A stretch of DNA of 64,000 nt, taken from the NCBI GenBank assembly GCA_002967695.1, contig PUHN01000004.1, forward strand, positions 54,461 through 118,460. The letters are read 5' to 3'. A program made the translations under genes and the position numbers. Source of the stretch: Rhodobacteraceae bacterium WD3A24 (GTDB lineage: Bacteria > Pseudomonadota > Alphaproteobacteria > Rhodobacterales > Rhodobacteraceae). Positions 35,452-43,672 of the stretch are shown piece after piece. Under the pieces are notes generated by a model, which was not told the origin of the DNA, did no database searches, and was given only the letters and a program-made list of their open reading frames with translations. Within the stretch, counting starts at the first letter, position 1. Each line of letters begins with the position of its first letter.

Positions 35452-36105
35452 TCAGACGGGCCCGAACGCGCCCGCGGCCGGGTCGTAGCACTCGAGTTCG
35501 CCCGATCCGATCTCGTGCCACAGCCCGTGCAGGGTGAGCAGATCGGCCTCCACCGCGTCGCGCACGAAGGGGAAGGTCATCAGGTTCTCCAGCGAGACCA
35601 GCACCGCCTCCTTCTCCAGCGCGCGGGCGCGGCCGGCCTCGTCGCCCTGCTCCTTGATGCGCTCATATCCCGGCCGCAGGATGTCCATCCAGCGGCCGAC
35701 GAAGCTCGACTTCTCCTCGAGCTCCGGCGCGCGCCCCGAGCACATGTCCAGACAGCCCTTCACCCCGCCGCAATTCGAGTGGCCCATGACGATGACATGC
35801 GCGACCTTGAGCGCGGTCACGGCGAACTCGACCGCCGCGGACGTGCCGTGATGATCGCCGTCGGGCTCGTAGGGCGGCACCAGGCTGGCGATGTTGCGAT
35901 GGATGAAGAACTCCCCCTGATCCGCGCCGAAGATCGAGGTGACATGCACGCGGCTGTCGCAGCACGAGATCACCATCGCGCGCGGGTGCTGCCCCTCGCT
36001 GGCGAGGCGCTGATACCACGCCTTGTTGTCGGCATAGGTGGTGGCTTTCCAGCCGCGATAGCGGGTGGCGAGATAGCCGGGCAGCGGGGCGGCACGGTCG
36101 CTCAC
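35452..36105 (-). CDS. Beta-class carbonic anhydrase
   Basis: A 217-residue zinc enzyme interconverting CO2 and bicarbonate. The zinc ligands are C48 in the C-x-D-x-R motif (CCDSRV, with D50 and R52 the usual Asp-Arg dyad) and H109/C112 in GHSNCGG. The start is GTG at 36105, with an AAGGAA site. Its promoter region is the 124 bases before the IS element, so the insertion may have cut off upstream regulatory DNA. Confidence 0.92.
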   Translation of the reverse strand: MSDRAAPLPGYLATRYRGWKATTYADNKAWYQRLASEGQHPRAMVISCCDSRVHVTSIFGADQGEFFIHRNIASLVPPYEPDGDHHGTSAAVEFAVTALKVAHVIVMGHSNCGGVKGCLDMCSGRAPELEEKSSFVGRWMDILRPGYERIKEQGDEAGRARALEKEAVLVSLENLMTFPFVRDAVEADLLTLHGLWHEIGSGELECYDPAAGAFGPV

Positions 36106-36221
36106 GGCGATGTTCCTTTCTGACTGTCACTGAACAATCCTGCATCTGATCTAGCAGACCCGGCCGCCGAATCGAGGGGTGCGCGCGCGCCGGAAAACGT
36201 TTTTTTGACGCCGATGCGCCA

Positions 36222-36229
36222 GCCTGTCG
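36222..36229. repeat. Left 8-bp target-site duplication of the IS element
   Basis: GCCTGTCG directly abuts the left end of the IS element and recurs exactly at 37669-37676. Eight to nine base pairs is the duplication length of IS256-family elements. Confidence 0.85.
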
Positions 36230-36253
36230 GGTAGTGTCCCGTGAGGTGGTGTA
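36230..36253. repeat. Left terminal inverted repeat of the IS
   Basis: Starts GGTAGTGTCCC, then a four-base block that differs from the right end, then GGTGGTGTA. The reverse complement of 37645-37668 gives the same outline. Confidence 0.85.
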
Positions 36254-36296
36254 GGAACTGGCGTCCACCTGCTTCTTCATAGCTGGTGTCGCTCGT

Positions 36297-37530
36297 TCAC
36301 TGTGCGGCGATCATTGTCGCCGCGTCGGTATCGTTGCACACGTCCGTGAGCTTTTCCACCGGCATGTAGCGGCGGGAGACCGCCCATTCGTCGTTCTGTT
36401 CCAGCATCAGCGCGCCGACGAGGCGGACGACAGCCTCCCGGTTGGGGAAGATACCCACGACGTTGGTGCGCCGCTTGATCTCCTTGTTGACGCGCTCCAG
36501 CGGGTTGGTGCTGTGCAGCTTCGAGCGCAGGCTCTCGTCGAACGCCATGTAGGCCAGCACGTCGTGTTCGGCCTCGTCCATGAGCTCGGCGACGTCCCGG
36601 AACCGCTCGCGCAGGCTGTCGGCCACCTCGCGCCAGCGGGCATGGGCCTGGTCGCGGTCGGTCTCGGCGAAGACGGTCTTGACCACGGCGCTGACCACCG
36701 GCTTGTTGGTTTTGCCCACGCGGGCGAGCAGGTTGCGCATGAAATGCACGCGACAGCGCTGCCAACCGGCGCCCAGGACCTTCCTGGCAGCGGCTTTGAG
36801 GCCCTCATGGGCGTCGCTGATCACCAACTGCACGCCCCGCAGGCCACGCCGTGTGAGCGAGCGAAGGAAGTCGGCCCAGAACGTCTCGGCCTCGGACGGC
36901 ATGACCGTGATACCAAGCACCTCGCGGCGCCCGTCGGTGTTGACCGCCACGGCCACTATCACGGCCATCGAGACGGTGAGGGGCCAGCGCGCCACTGGTT
37001 CGAGCGCGGCCCCGAACGCCGCCCTCGCGCAGCTTTACGTAGGTGGCGTCGAGCCAGAGGAACGGCCAGTCTCCTTCGAGGGGCCGGTTCAGGAACGCCT
37101 GCACCCGCTCGTCGATCTCTTCGCAGAGCCGGCTGACCTGACTCTTCGAGGTGCCCGTCAGCCCCATGGCACGCACCAGATCGTCGACGGCGCGGGTAGA
37201 GACGCCGTGGATGTAAGCCTCTTGGACGACCGCCATCAGGGCCTTCTCGGCTGTCCGACGCGGCTCCAGAAAGGTCGGGAAATAACAGCCCTTGCGCAGC
37301 TTCGGGATGTTCAGCCCGATCGTGCCGGCCCGGGTATCCCACTGGCGCGGTCGGTAGCCATTCCGCTGGTTCTCCCGATCCGGATTACGCTCGCCATGCC
37401 CCGCGCCGCACACGGCGGCCACCTCTATGTCCATCAGCCGCTGTGCGGCATCCTGGATCAGCTCGCGCAGAAAATCCGCGTCATCGCTCTTGGCGATCGC
37501 CTCGGGAAGATCGATCATGGTGTCGGTCAT
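36297..37530 (-). pseudogene. IS256-family (Mutator-like) transposase, frame-disrupted
   Basis: Two overlapping frames together give a full-length IS256-type transposase. The first (37530 down to about 37018) contains [16 protein letters not shown], the family zinc-independent N-terminal region and the first DDE Asp in [13 protein letters not shown]. The second (about 36977 to 36297) contains the second Asp in [12 protein letters not shown], the C-H-type CRVHFMRNLLA motif, and the catalytic Glu region with NPLERVNKEIKRRTNVVGIFPN. Between them about 40 bases do not read as transposase, and the frame changes. IS256 elements do not normally need frameshifting, so this copy is probably dead or dependent on a transposase from elsewhere. 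Confidence 0.85.
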
Positions 37531-37644
37531 CGTGCTCTCCTTCGTTGTCGTCGGTCGTTGAACAACCTCAGACTACGAAGAGCGCGGTGGCCGCCAGACC
37601 GGCCGCGCGCTGCGCTACGCCAAATGGCTCCGCGCGCGGCCTGT

Positions 37645-37668
37645 TACACCACCCAGTGGGACACTACC
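37645..37668. repeat. Right terminal inverted repeat of the IS
   Basis: Ends GGGACACTACC on the plus strand, the exact complement of the outer 11 bases of the left end; the inner TACACCACC also mirrors the left end. Confidence 0.85.
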
Positions 37669-37676
37669 GCCTGTCG
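37669..37676. repeat. Right 8-bp target-site duplication
   Basis: GCCTGTCG, identical to 36222-36229. It lies 32 bases before the start codon of the Hpt-like gene. Confidence 0.85.
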
Positions 37677-37707
37677 GGCCCGGGAGAGCAGCATAAGGGG
37701 GCGCGGG

Positions 37708-38088
37708 ATGTCCGAGATCGCCGAACTGGTGCATGAGGAGCCGCTCACACTCGATCGCGGCCGGCTGGCCGCGCTGACCGCCGATCTGGGCGTCGAGGAG
37801 GCCGGGCTGGTCGTGGCGGCGCGTCTCGATGCGGTCGCTGCCACCCTCTCCACGCTGGAGCGTCATGATCGCCGCGGCGAGCCGGGCGCGGTCCGCCGCG
37901 ATGCGCGGCGCCTGCGCGCGGCGGCAAGGCTGCTTGGCGTCACCGCGCTCGCACGGGTGGCCGGCGATCTGGATATGGCCGGTGCGCGGGGCGACATGGT
38001 CGCCTTCGCCGCGATCCGGGCGCGGCTGTTCCGCCTCGGCGGGCGCCTGCTCGCGACGGGCCGCGACGCGGCCGACCTGATCGGCTGA
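37708..38088 (+). CDS. Small helical protein resembling a degenerate Hpt domain
   Basis: A 126-residue, mostly helical, Ala/Arg-rich protein. The stretch DARRLRAAARLLGVTALARVAGDLD aligns by eye with the histidine phosphotransfer consensus (A-H-x-L-K-G-x-A-x-x-x-G-x-x-x-L), but the phosphorylatable His position is Arg and the Lys-Gly is Arg-Ala. It could be a scaffold or inhibitor derived from an Hpt protein, or just similar by chance. The IS element ends 40 bases upstream, so its native promoter was separated from it; the leader just before the ATG is purine-rich. Confidence 0.5.
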   Translation: MSEIAELVHEEPLTLDRGRLAALTADLGVEEAGLVVAARLDAVAATLSTLERHDRRGEPGAVRRDARRLRAAARLLGVTALARVAGDLDMAGARGDMVAFAAIRARLFRLGGRLLATGRDAADLIG

Positions 38089-38165
38089 CCGGCCAGAGCG
38101 GGACTTGCGGCGCCGCCGCAAGCCGCTAGGGTCGCGCGAGCATCCATCACCGCCGCGGAGCCGTC

Positions 38166-39572
38166 ATGACCCTCAGATTCGCCGATGCCAGCGGGGCCGA
38201 GGGCCCCATCCTTTCCCTCCACCTCGTCGCGCCCGAAGGGCTCGACGACTGGCTTGCCACCCGCACGGCGGCCGAACGCGCCTGGATCGCCGCGGCGGGG
38301 TTTCGCGCCAAGGCGGGCGAGCATGTCGTCCTGCCCTCGGCGGAGGGGGGCGTGGCCGGGGCCGCGGTGGGTCGCGGCGATGCGAATGCACGCGCGCGGC
38401 AGCGCTTTGCCGCGGCGAAGGCCGCGCGCGCCCTGCCTGCGGGCACCTACCGGATCGAGGTGGCCGATCTGCCCGCCGGCGAGCTGGCCGAAATCGCGCT
38501 CGGCTGGCTGCTGGCCGGATACCGTTTCGACCGGTACCGCGCCGCGGCCGATTCCGCGCCGGCCGCACGGCTGGTCGCGCCCGAGGGCCTCGATGCCGCG
38601 CGGATCGAGGCGATCGCGGCCGGCGAGGCGCTCACCCGCGATCTCATCAATACCCCCGCCGCCGATATGGGGCCCGACGAGCTCGAAGCCGCGCTGGCCG
38701 CGCTGGCCGCCGAATTCGGCGCCGCGCACCACGCGATTCGCGGCGAGGCCCTGCTGGAGGCGGGGTTGCCCCTGATCCATGCGGTCGGTCGGGCCTCGCC
38801 CCGCGCACCGCGCCTTCTCGACATGCGCTGGGGCGGCGAGGGCCCGCGGCTGACGCTGGTGGGCAAGGGCGTGTGCTTCGACACCGGCGGGCTCGATATC
38901 AAGCCCGCCTCGGGCATGGCCCTGATGAAGAAGGACATGGGCGGCGCGGCCACGGTGATGGGGCTGGCGCGGATGATCATGGCGCTTGGCTGGCAGGTCC
39001 GGCTGCGGGTGCTGATCCCGGCGGTGGAGAACGCCGTCTCGGGCGACTCCTTCCGGCCCGGCGACATCCTGACCGCGCGCAACGGCATGACCGTGGAGGT
39101 CAACAACACCGATGCCGAGGGCCGGCTGGTGCTGGCCGATGCGCTGACGCTGGGCGGTGAGGAGACGCCCGAGGCGATGGTGTCCATGGCCACGCTGACC
39201 GGCGCGGCCCGCGTCGCCGTGGGCCCAGACATCGCCGCCTATTTCTGCGACGATGCGGCATTCGCGGGCGCGCTCGACTCGGCGGCCGAGCGCGCCCGCG
39301 ATCCGGTCTGGCGCCTGCCCTTCTGGGCACCTTACGAGGAGATGATCGAGCCCGGCATCGCCGATCTCGATAACGCGCCGTCGGGCGGCATGGCCGGCGC
39401 GATCACCGCGGCGCTGTTCCTGCGTCGCTTCGCCACCGGCGCAGCGCGATTTGCGCATTTCGACATCTATGGCTGGCAGCAGAAGGATGCCCCGGCCCGC
39501 CCGAAAGGCGGCGTGGGCCAGGGCGCGCGGGCCCTGCTGGAGGCGCTGCCGGGGGTGCTGGGCACGGGGTGA
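38166..39572 (+). CDS. Leucyl aminopeptidase family protein (M17)
   Basis: A 468-residue cytosolic di-metal aminopeptidase. The catalytic domain has VGKGVCFDTGGLDIKPASGM (Lys and Asp ligands), MKKDMGGAATVMG and the M17 signature NTDAEGRLVLADAL with the Asp/Glu ligands and bicarbonate-binding Arg. The N-terminal domain is shorter and divergent compared with PepA, as in the alphaproteobacterial subgroup. It releases N-terminal residues from peptides. It lies upstream of an NlpC/P60 gene in the same direction, consistent with peptide recycling. Confidence 0.9.
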   Translation: MTLRFADASGAEGPILSLHLVAPEGLDDWLATRTAAERAWIAAAGFRAKAGEHVVLPSAEGGVAGAAVGRGDANARARQRFAAAKAARALPAGTYRIEVADLPAGELAEIALGWLLAGYRFDRYRAAADSAPAARLVAPEGLDAARIEAIAAGEALTRDLINTPAADMGPDELEAALAALAAEFGAAHHAIRGEALLEAGLPLIHAVGRASPRAPRLLDMRWGGEGPRLTLVGKGVCFDTGGLDIKPASGMALMKKDMGGAATVMGLARMIMALGWQVRLRVLIPAVENAVSGDSFRPGDILTARNGMTVEVNNTDAEGRLVLADALTLGGEETPEAMVSMATLTGAARVAVGPDIAAYFCDDAAFAGALDSAAERARDPVWRLPFWAPYEEMIEPGIADLDNAPSGGMAGAITAALFLRRFATGAARFAHFDIYGWQQKDAPARPKGGVGQGARALLEALPGVLGTG

Positions 39573-39707
39573 GCCCGCCGCGGGATCATGTCATTCGATA
39601 ACGCGGCGGTGATATTGTCTGTCGCCACCCCCGGTGGAAGGCTCTGTTGACAGGGCGGAGGCCCGCGCCACCGTCATTCGAGCCATTCGACCAAGGAGGA
39701 GAACGAC

Positions 39708-40178
39708 ATGACCCTGACCCGTTATTTCGCCAGTACCGCCATCGCCGCGGCCGCAGCGCTTTTCGCACCCCAGGCCGCGCAGGCGCTCTGTGCCGAGCCC
39801 AACGGCCCCGAGCCGGGCATGTATGAGAATGTCGACAGCGACACGCGCTCGATCACCCGCATGCGGGTCGAATTCGTTTGCGGGTCCGAGCGGACCCAAA
39901 ACCCCGACGGCAGCGGGACCATCCGCCATGGCGCCGATCCGCACTGGCGCATCTGGCTTTGGGGCAGCTGCTCGCCGACCGATTGCGAGTGGGGCGCCAC
40001 CCGCGCCAACATGATGGAGCGCGGCGCCTATCTCTACGGCCACTACGATCAGGGATTCGCCGAGCGCGACGTGCAGGTCTTTCCCGAGGGCGATGACCGG
40101 CTGCGCCTGCGCATCCGCTCGCGCTATGACGACGATCGCAGCGCGCGCACCTCGGTCAACATCATGGAGCTGCGCTGA
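39708..40178 (+). CDS. Secreted protein of unknown function
   Basis: A 156-residue protein. A signal peptide (about 1-26, ending AAQA) precedes a mature part with four Cys (CAEP, VCGSE, GSCSPTDCEWG), suggesting two disulfides, and Trp/Tyr-rich strands (HWRIWLWGSC, AYLYGHYDQGF, RLRLRIRSRYDDD). The tandem strands and the final SVNIMELR suggest a small beta-rich periplasmic or extracellular domain. I do not recognise the family. A perfect AAGGAGGA site precedes the ATG. It sits between an aminopeptidase and an NlpC/P60 peptidase gene. Confidence 0.65.
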   Translation: MTLTRYFASTAIAAAAALFAPQAAQALCAEPNGPEPGMYENVDSDTRSITRMRVEFVCGSERTQNPDGSGTIRHGADPHWRIWLWGSCSPTDCEWGATRANMMERGAYLYGHYDQGFAERDVQVFPEGDDRLRLRIRSRYDDDRSARTSVNIMELR

Positions 40179-40261
40179 GCCGCGCGGGAGACCAAGCAGG
40201 CTTTCGCCACCGGCGCGCCGGTGGCGTGGCGTCGCCGCGCCCGGTGGCGTAGACTGCATGC

Positions 40262-41083
40262 ATGGATCCGCGTCTGACCCCCAGCAATGGCCGCGTGGCG
40301 CACGCCTCGCTCAAGGGGCGGGTGAGCGCCGAGCATTTCATCGACGGCACATGCGCCCGGATCGGCCGGCCCCTGGCCGATCTGCGCGACGGCCCCGGCG
40401 GGCGGCGGGCGCGCCAGCTCCTGATGGGCGAGGGCTTCACGGTGCTCGAGCGGCGCGACGGCCATGTCTTCGGCCAGGCGGCGCGCGACGGCCATGTCGG
40501 CTGGCTGGACGAGGCCGCGCTGGTCGCCTGGGCCGAGCCCACGCACTGGGTCGGCGCCTCGGCCACGCATCTCTACAGCGCGCCCGACATCAAGGCCCCC
40601 GAGCGCGGCTGGCTGTCGCTGGGCGCGCGTCTGCGCATCGTGGGCGAGGACGGCGCGTTTGCGCGCACCGATGGCGGGCTCTTCGTGCCCCGCGTTCATC
40701 TACGCCCGCTCGGCGACTGGGCCGATGATCCGGTCGCGGTGGCCGAAAGCCTGATCGGAACGCCCTATCTGTGGGGCGGCAACAGCCGCGCGGGGCTCGA
40801 CTGTTCGGGGCTGGTGCAGGCGGCGCTGCTGGCCTGCGGGCGCGACTGCCCCCCCGACAGCGACCTGCAACAGGAGCTGGGCCGCCCGCTGGCCAAGGGC
40901 GGCGGGCTGACGCGCGGCGACCTGGTGTTCTGGGCGGGGCATGTGGGGTGGATGGCCGATTCGGCCAATCTGCTGCACGCCAACGCCCATCACATGGCCG
41001 TCGCGCGCGAACCCCTGGCCGAGGCGGCCGGACGTATCGCCGCGCAGGGCGGCGGGCCGATCACGCATCGCCGGCGGCTCTGA
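40262..41083 (+). CDS. NlpC/P60 family cysteine peptidase (C40)
   Basis: A 273-residue protein with two SH3b-like segments (about 55-90 and 95-150) and a C-terminal NlpC/P60 domain. The catalytic Cys is C181 in GLDCSGLV, the His is H227 in FWAGHVGW, and the third polar residue is probably H239 (LLHANAHH). Such enzymes cleave gamma-D-glutamyl-diaminopimelate bonds in peptidoglycan stem peptides. No signal peptide is visible, so it may act on recycled muropeptides in the cytoplasm, in keeping with the nearby M17 aminopeptidase. It is convergent with the DUF2794 gene, three bases apart. Confidence 0.87.
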   Translation: MDPRLTPSNGRVAHASLKGRVSAEHFIDGTCARIGRPLADLRDGPGGRRARQLLMGEGFTVLERRDGHVFGQAARDGHVGWLDEAALVAWAEPTHWVGASATHLYSAPDIKAPERGWLSLGARLRIVGEDGAFARTDGGLFVPRVHLRPLGDWADDPVAVAESLIGTPYLWGGNSRAGLDCSGLVQAALLACGRDCPPDSDLQQELGRPLAKGGGLTRGDLVFWAGHVGWMADSANLLHANAHHMAVAREPLAEAAGRIAAQGGGPITHRRRL

Positions 41084-41086
41084 GCG

Positions 41087-41437
41087 TCAGTCGTCCACCG
41101 CGCGGATCAGCTTGCGCTCGAGCACCCGCAGAACGGTACGCAGGTCGTGGCCGCGCCGCAGGATGTGCCCGTCGAGCCCGACCACCGAATACATCCCCTG
41201 GCGGTTGCGCAGCTTGGGCCGCTTTTCGATGCGGTAGAGCGGCTGCTCGGCCGTGCGCCGGAAGACCGCGAAGACGGCCGCCTCCTGCAGGCAGGATATG
41301 CCGTAGTCGCGCCACTCGCCCGCCGCGACCATGCGGCCGTAGAGCGAGAGGATGACGTTGAGTTCCCGCCGGTCGAAGCTGACCTGCTCGGGGGTGTCGC
41401 GGCTTCCCGGTTCGGGGGTCGGCGAATGAACCGTCAT
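41087..41437 (-). CDS. DUF2794 family protein
   Basis: A 116-residue conserved alphaproteobacterial protein: VSFDRRELNVILSLYGRMVA, then EWRDYGISCLQEAAVFAVFR, AEQPLYRIEKRPKLRNRQGM, and LRTVLRVLERKLIRAVD. The function is unknown. The ATG at 41437 was chosen; longer in-frame extension gives Arg/Ser-rich sequence without similarity. Confidence 0.8.
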   Translation of the reverse strand: MTVHSPTPEPGSRDTPEQVSFDRRELNVILSLYGRMVAAGEWRDYGISCLQEAAVFAVFRRTAEQPLYRIEKRPKLRNRQGMYSVVGLDGHILRRGHDLRTVLRVLERKLIRAVDD

Positions 41438-41468
41438 GGCCTGACAGTGACCGTCGGCTGCCCGGAAA

Positions 41469-42335
41469 TCAAGAGGCCGCGCGCCCGGCCCAGTCCCAGT
41501 AGAGCGCGCGCGCACGGCGTGTGACCGGGCCGATCTCGTAGCGGGTGTCGTCGAAGGCCGATACCGGCGTGACCTTTTGCAGATTGCCCGACAGGAACAC
41601 CTCGTCGGCGGCGCGGAAATCGTCAAAGCTCAGCACCGTCTCATGCACCTCGATGCCGTCGGCGCGCAGATTCGCGATGTGGCGCGCGCGGGTGATGCCG
41701 GCCAGGAAGGTGCCGTTGGCGATCGGCGTGAAGACCGCGCCGTCGCGGACCATGAAGACATTGGCGGTGGCCGTCTCGGCCACGTTTCCCAGCGCGTCGG
41801 CGACCAGCGCATTGCCAAAGCCCTTGGCCATCGCCTCGGCGAGCATGCGCGCATTGTTGGGGTAAAGGCAGCCGGCCTTGGCGTTGACCACCGCGCAATC
41901 GAGCGTGGGCCGGCGGAAGCGTGTCGTCGTCAGCGTGGTCGCCGCGTCGGGGGCGGCCATCGGGATTTCCTCGAGACACACGCAAAACCCCGTGGCGTCC
42001 GATTTGGGAACCACGCCCAGCGGCCCGCCATGGAGCGCCCAGTACATCGGCCGGATATAGACCGCCGCCTCGCGCGGATAGGCGGCCAGCCCGTCCCATA
42101 TGATCCGCTCCATCTCGGCCGTGCCGACGGTGGGGGTGATCATCAGCGCCTCGGCCGAGGCGTTGATGCGCGCGCAGTGGCGGTCGAGATCGGGGGCGAT
42201 TCCGTCCACATAGCGCGCGCCGTCAAACACCGTGGTGCCCAGCCAGGCGCCGTGGTCGGCCCCGCGCATGACCGCGATGTCGCCTTCGTGCCAGCGGCCC
42301 TCGAAATAGGTGCGAATGTTGCGGCCCGTCGCCAT
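41469..42335 (-). CDS. Branched-chain amino acid aminotransferase family (class IV)
   Basis: A 288-residue fold-type IV PLP enzyme. The Schiff-base Lys is K153 in NAKAGCLYPNNARM, the cofactor-binding Glu region is GNVAETATANVFMV, and the N-terminal GTTVFDGARYVDG is typical. It transaminates Val, Leu, Ile or a related amino acid; D-amino-acid or lyase activity in this family cannot be excluded. The ATG at 42335 starts at the conserved MATGRNIRTYF. It lies 31 bases from DUF2794 in the same direction. Confidence 0.85.
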   Translation of the reverse strand: MATGRNIRTYFEGRWHEGDIAVMRGADHGAWLGTTVFDGARYVDGIAPDLDRHCARINASAEALMITPTVGTAEMERIIWDGLAAYPREAAVYIRPMYWALHGGPLGVVPKSDATGFCVCLEEIPMAAPDAATTLTTTRFRRPTLDCAVVNAKAGCLYPNNARMLAEAMAKGFGNALVADALGNVAETATANVFMVRDGAVFTPIANGTFLAGITRARHIANLRADGIEVHETVLSFDDFRAADEVFLSGNLQKVTPVSAFDDTRYEIGPVTRRARALYWDWAGRAAS

Positions 42336-42408
42336 GCCTGCGCTGCCCCTCCTGCCGGAATGGCGCGGAGTTAAGCAGGTCGGCTCCGCCGCGTCCAGTC
42401 CGGGGCCT

Positions 42409-42900
42409 TCAGCCGCCCCGGCCGGCCTCGAGAATCCCGGCCAGATCGAGCGGGGCGTTGACCATCGCCAGCCCGCCGGCGGCGTCGCGGGGCCATTCGG
42501 ACGGCTCCCGGTCGCGGTAGAGTTCCACCCCGTTGTCGTCGGGGTCGCGCAGATAGACGGCCTCGCTGACCCCGTGATCGGCCGCACCGTCGAGCGTGAT
42601 CCCCGCTTCGAGAACCTGCGCGATGGCCTGCCCCAGCGCGGCGCGGTCGGGATACAGGATAGCGGTGTGAAACAGCCCCGTGTGCCCCGGCGGCGGCGGT
42701 GTGGCGCCCGCGCTCTCCCATGTGTTCAGGCCGATATGGTGGTGATACCCGCCCGCCGACAGGAACGCCGCCTGCGGCCCGTAGCGCTGCGTGACCTCGA
42801 ATCCCAGAACGCCGGAATAGAACCGGATGGCGCGGTCGAGATCGGCCACCTTCAGATGGACATGGCCGATACGGGTCTGCGGCGAAAGGGCGTGGGTCAT
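42409..42900 (-). CDS. VOC-family protein (CatE-like, one-domain-and-a-half)
   Basis: A 163-residue VOC protein: RIGHVHLKVADLDRAIRFYSGVLGF, GGYHHHIGLNTWES, a second half beginning FHTAILYPDRAALGQAI, and YLRDPDDNGVELYRDR. It resembles the catechol-2,3-dioxygenase-type VOC subgroup (CatE). The His and Glu positions allow metal binding; the substrate is unknown. The ATG at 42900 has an AAGGAGA site. An inverted repeat lies 31-59 bases upstream (42931-42959). It is divergent from the L,D-transpeptidase gene. Confidence 0.75.
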   Translation of the reverse strand: MTHALSPQTRIGHVHLKVADLDRAIRFYSGVLGFEVTQRYGPQAAFLSAGGYHHHIGLNTWESAGATPPPPGHTGLFHTAILYPDRAALGQAIAQVLEAGITLDGAADHGVSEAVYLRDPDDNGVELYRDREPSEWPRDAAGGLAMVNAPLDLAGILEAGRGG

Positions 42901-42930
42901 GGCGGTCTCCTTGTTCCAGAGGCCCAGTAT

Positions 42931-42959
42931 TGCATGGTGCGTTGTCGCACGCACATGCA
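42931..42959. promoter_or_regulatory. Inverted-repeat region in the VOC / L,D-transpeptidase gap
   Basis: GTGCG-TTGT-CGCAC is perfect and is nested inside TGCATG and CATGCA, offset by three bases. It is placed where the VOC gene's promoter should be and could be a regulator site; which protein binds is unknown. Confidence 0.4.
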
Positions 42960-43087
42960 AACATGGCACAACGCCTGTGCGGCTGTTCATGGGGGCATGG
43001 ACGGCCTTACGCGATCGTGAGTTGCACATGGCCGAGAAACATACGAAACAGACGCCTGAAATCTTTCATTTCGCAAGGAGTCGCATC

Positions 43088-43672
43088 ATGGTCTCCGACC
43101 TCATCGGACGCCGGCGTCTGATTGCCCTCGGCGGGGCCGCCGCGCTGACCGGTTTCGCCATGCCCCTGCGCGCGCAAGAATCTGCCGGCGCGAATGCGAC
43201 GCCGGCGGTGCCGCGCAATATCGGCAGTTTCCGCACGATCCAGTGGCGCGATCATTTCGACGACCTGACCCATGGCGCGATCGTGTGCGATACCGCGTCG
43301 CGCGCGTTGCACTACTGGTCGGAGGACGAAAGCATCTACCTGCTGCACCCCTGCTCGGTGCCGCGGTCGGAAGAATACACCCGCCGCGGCCGGACGCGGG
43401 TGGTACTCAAGCGCCGCAATCCCGTCTGGATTCCCACCCCCAGCATGCGCGAGGAAGACCCGAGCCTGCCCGCACGCGTCGAGGCCGGCCCCGACAACCC
43501 CATGGGCACGCGGGCGATGAATCTCGGCTGGCAGTATTATCGCATCCACGGCATCGACAATCCCGAAAAGATCGGCCGGCCCGCGTCGAGCGGCTGCTTC
43601 GGCCTGTTCAACGACGCCGCCGAGCATCTGTTCGAGCTTGTCGAGATTGGCACGCAGGTCGTGGTCATCTGA
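43088..43672 (+). CDS. L,D-transpeptidase (YkuD family)
   Basis: A 194-residue periplasmic enzyme. A twin-arginine-like signal (GRRRLIALGGAAALTGFAMPLRAQ) is followed by a YkuD domain: the conserved His is H154 in YYRIHGIDNP and the catalytic Cys is C170 in RPASSGCFGLFN. Most YkuD enzymes read S-x-G-C-(I/F)-R; here the Arg is Gly. The domain forms 3-3 cross-links or attaches proteins to peptidoglycan. The ATG at 43088 has an AAGGAG site. Its 3' end overlaps the convergent membrane-protein gene by eight bases. Confidence 0.85.
   Translation: MVSDLIGRRRLIALGGAAALTGFAMPLRAQESAGANATPAVPRNIGSFRTIQWRDHFDDLTHGAIVCDTASRALHYWSEDESIYLLHPCSVPRSEEYTRRGRTRVVLKRRNPVWIPTPSMREEDPSLPARVEAGPDNPMGTRAMNLGWQYYRIHGIDNPEKIGRPASSGCFGLFNDAAEHLFELVEIGTQVVVI

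Larger units (their letters stand above)
36230..37668 (-). mobile_element. IS256-family insertion sequence, 1439 bp
   Basis: The element is bounded by 24-bp imperfect terminal inverted repeats (both start GGTAGTGTCCC; the inner part GGTGGTGTA also matches, with about four differences between) and flanked by the 8-bp direct repeat GCCTGTCG. Inside is one transposase frame read leftward, interrupted by a frame change. The exact duplication suggests that insertion is fairly recent. Removing it joins the carbonic anhydrase upstream region directly to the leader of the Hpt-like gene. Confidence 0.9.

Noticed and set aside
36805..37018. Programmed frameshifting in the IS transposase
   Set aside because: IS256-family transposases are normally one frame, and the break comes with a block of about 40 unrelated bases rather than a slippery heptamer.
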